From the NCBI RefSeq assembly GCF_006539865.1, contig NZ_BJNV01000045.1, forward strand, positions 1 to 43,870: a stretch of 43,870 nucleotides of DNA, given 5' to 3'. Numbering within the stretch: the first letter of the stretch is position 1; each line of letters opens with the position of its first letter. Source of the stretch: Zoogloea ramigera (GTDB lineage: Bacteria; Pseudomonadota; Gammaproteobacteria; Burkholderiales; Rhodocyclaceae). The notes beneath the pieces were generated by a model. That model was not told the origin of the DNA, ran no database searches, and saw nothing but the letters and a program-made list of their open reading frames with translations. A program made the position numbers and the translations under genes. Positions 42,671 through 43,870 of this stretch are shown piece after piece.

Positions 42671-42817
42671 CGGTAAGTTGCTTCAAGCTTGCGAGGGCTG
42701 GGATGTTAGCACTCCGAGCGGGCTTCGTCGTAAAGCGGATGTCACAATGTAGGCGCTTGCATGCGTGAAATATCTGCATGTGCTGCTGCTGGCAGTGTGT
42801 CGCAACGGCTCTCAAGG

Positions 42818-42889
42818 AAACGCAGGGCCGCCCCAAGTTTCCTTACCCCCACGGGGGGCGGGCTGGGCGGAGCCCGGCTCCGGGGGCAC
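42818..42889. repeat. GC-rich interspersed repeat, copy 2
   Basis: This 72-bp element starts AAACGCAGGGCCGCCCC and ends GGGGGCAC and aligns with 31085-31158, in the same orientation, with a 2-nt gap and scattered changes. It lies just upstream of the fabI promoter. Confidence 0.75.
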
Positions 42890-42896
42890 GCTGAAG

Positions 42897-42924
42897 CTGC
42901 AAGCGGCGAGCCATCCGCTATAAT
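42897..42924 (+). promoter_or_regulatory. Candidate fabI promoter
   Basis: A perfect TATAAT (42919-42924) is preceded by a weak -35 CTGCAA (42897-42902) at 16 nt. The leader would be about 24 nt, with GGAGG at 42942-42946 before the fabI ATG. Confidence 0.5.
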
Positions 42925-42953
42925 CCTCGGCCTATCTCAATGGAGGCACCTTG

Positions 42954-43745
42954 ATGGGCTTTCTCGCCGGCAAACGCATCCTGATCACCGGATTGCTCTC
43001 CAACCGCTCGATCTCTTACGGCGTCGCCAAGGCGATGCAACGCGAGGGTGCGGAACTGGCCTTCACCTATCAGAACGATCGCTTCGAAGAGCGTGTCACC
43101 AAGATGGCCGCCGAGTTCGGCAGTTCACTGGTTTTCCCCTGCGATGTGCAGCACGACGAGGAAATCACCGCCCTGTTCGACAGGCTGGGCCAGCACTGGG
43201 ACGGCCTGGACGGGCTGGTGCATTCCATCGCCTTTGCGCCCGGCGAAGCCCTTGAGGGGGATTTCCTCGAGGGGGCGTCCCGTGAGGCCTTCCGCACGTC
43301 GCAGGACATCAGCGCCTACAGCTTCGTGGCCCTCGCCAGGGCTGCACGCCCGATGATGAAGGGCCGCAACGGCTCGCTGCTGACCATGACCTATCTGGGC
43401 GCAGTGCGGACGATGCCTAACTACAACATCATGGGGATGGCCAAGGCCAGCCTGGAGGCCGCCGTGCGTTATGCGGCGGTTAGCCTGGGGCCCGAGGGCA
43501 CCCGGGTCAATGCCATTTCGGCCGGCCCGATCAAGACCCTCGCGGCGTCTGGCATCGGCAGCTTCGGCAAGCTGCTGGCTTTCAACGAGCACAACGCCCC
43601 GCTCCGCCGCAACGTCACGATCGACGAGGTTGGCAACACGGCGGCCTTTCTGTGCTCCGACCTCGCCAGCGGCGTGACCGGCGAGATCATGTACGTGGAT
43701 GCGGGTTTCAACATCACGGCGCTGGGCAACCCGGACCAGGCCTGA
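42954..43745 (+). CDS. fabI: Enoyl-ACP reductase FabI
   Basis: FabI reduces enoyl-ACP with NADH in the last step of fatty acid elongation. ATG 42954 is 7 nt after GGAGG and gives 263 residues; the TTG directly before it is less likely. The nucleotide-binding start is [23 protein letters not shown], seen as [11 protein letters not shown]. The active-site pair is Y157 and K164 in YNIMGMAK, the FabI Y-x6-K pattern, with TYLGAVR just upstream and [14 protein letters not shown] as the substrate loop. It matches the triclosan-sensitive class by family. A strong terminator follows 17 nt after the stop. Confidence 0.96.
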   Translation: MGFLAGKRILITGLLSNRSISYGVAKAMQREGAELAFTYQNDRFEERVTKMAAEFGSSLVFPCDVQHDEEITALFDRLGQHWDGLDGLVHSIAFAPGEALEGDFLEGASREAFRTSQDISAYSFVALARAARPMMKGRNGSLLTMTYLGAVRTMPNYNIMGMAKASLEAAVRYAAVSLGPEGTRVNAISAGPIKTLAASGIGSFGKLLAFNEHNAPLRRNVTIDEVGNTAAFLCSDLASGVTGEIMYVDAGFNITALGNPDQA

Positions 43746-43762
43746 AGTTTTCCGCGCCTCGC

Positions 43763-43790
43763 AAAAAGCCCTTGGAAACAAGGGCTTTTT
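43763..43790 (+). terminator. Rho-independent terminator of fabI
   Basis: Arms AAAAAGCCCTTG (43763-43774) and CAAGGGCTTTTT (43779-43790) are perfectly paired around a GAAA loop. The A and T runs on both sides would allow action on both strands. Confidence 0.93.
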
Positions 43791-43870
43791 GTTGCGCGTG
43801 GTGCGTTTGGGCCCACTTCGACTGCCACCACGCAAGCGCGGGTGGAGCAACGCAGATCCACCCGTCGGCC

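Noticed and set aside
1-43870. CRISPR arrays, rRNA genes, insertion sequences, phage structural genes
   Set aside because: No regularly spaced repeats, rRNA sequence, transposase motif or phage head and tail gene was seen; the two recombinases lack other phage or transposon genes around them.

Overview
The window reads as the chromosome of a GC-rich betaproteobacterium, most likely a member of the Rhodocyclales (Zoogloea, Azospira, Thauera or Azoarcus type). This rests on the argF-argG pair, the hupB - tRNA-Val - tRNA-Asp - ppiD order, the mltG-tmk-holB-pilZ-tatD operon, DUF2788 and DUF4936 genes and a CobD/CbiB-like regulatory protein. It is inferred from gene content and order only. The first 3 kb is visibly more AT-rich than the rest.

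Layout. 0-3 kb: a TonB-like protein and, on the minus strand, an asparagine-synthetase-like amidotransferase without the usual Cys2 nucleophile. 3-9 kb: argF, argG, then small housekeeping genes (DUF2788, ppnP, YajQ, YjfB-like), a periplasmic retropepsin-like protease, a Nudix CoA pyrophosphatase and a CobD/CbiB-like protein. 9.1-10.4 kb: a thiolase gene broken by an exact 7-bp tandem duplication. 10.8-13.7 kb: hupB, two tRNA genes and ppiD. 13.8-20.3 kb: a double-receiver response regulator, then minus-strand mfd, an NRDE protein, DUF4936 and ygfZ. 20.4-25 kb: an overlapping plus-strand operon mltG-tmk-holB-pilZ-tatD-ankyrin protein.

25-43 kb is the accessory-looking part. A 68-residue membrane protein gene (25164-25370, minus) has a sigma70-type promoter whose -10 lies inside a perfect CTGT-N8-ACAG LexA box. 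It is divergent from a tyrosine recombinase gene followed by a KfrA-like coiled-coil DNA-binding protein gene. A second recombinase and KfrA-like pair, arranged divergently, lies at 39.5-42.2 kb. Between them are a family 5 solute-binding lipoprotein with a C-terminal membrane anchor, a DUF4136-type lipoprotein, the error-prone polymerase gene dnaE2 with its own perfect LexA box, a subtilisin-like protease with a small exported I9-propeptide-like protein encoded just upstream, a MOSC protein and a FabMG-type putative enoyl-ACP reductase. The right end has a ProQ/FinO-domain protein and fabI.

How the parts connect. The LexA box at dnaE2, a known SOS target class, shows that this operator type is probably used in this genome, so the identical motif over the promoter of the small membrane protein is credible. 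The two recombinase/KfrA pairs look like copies of one module of unknown function. Two GC-rich, about 73-bp related repeats lie at 31.1 and 42.8 kb. I saw no rRNA, CRISPR array, insertion sequence or phage structural gene.
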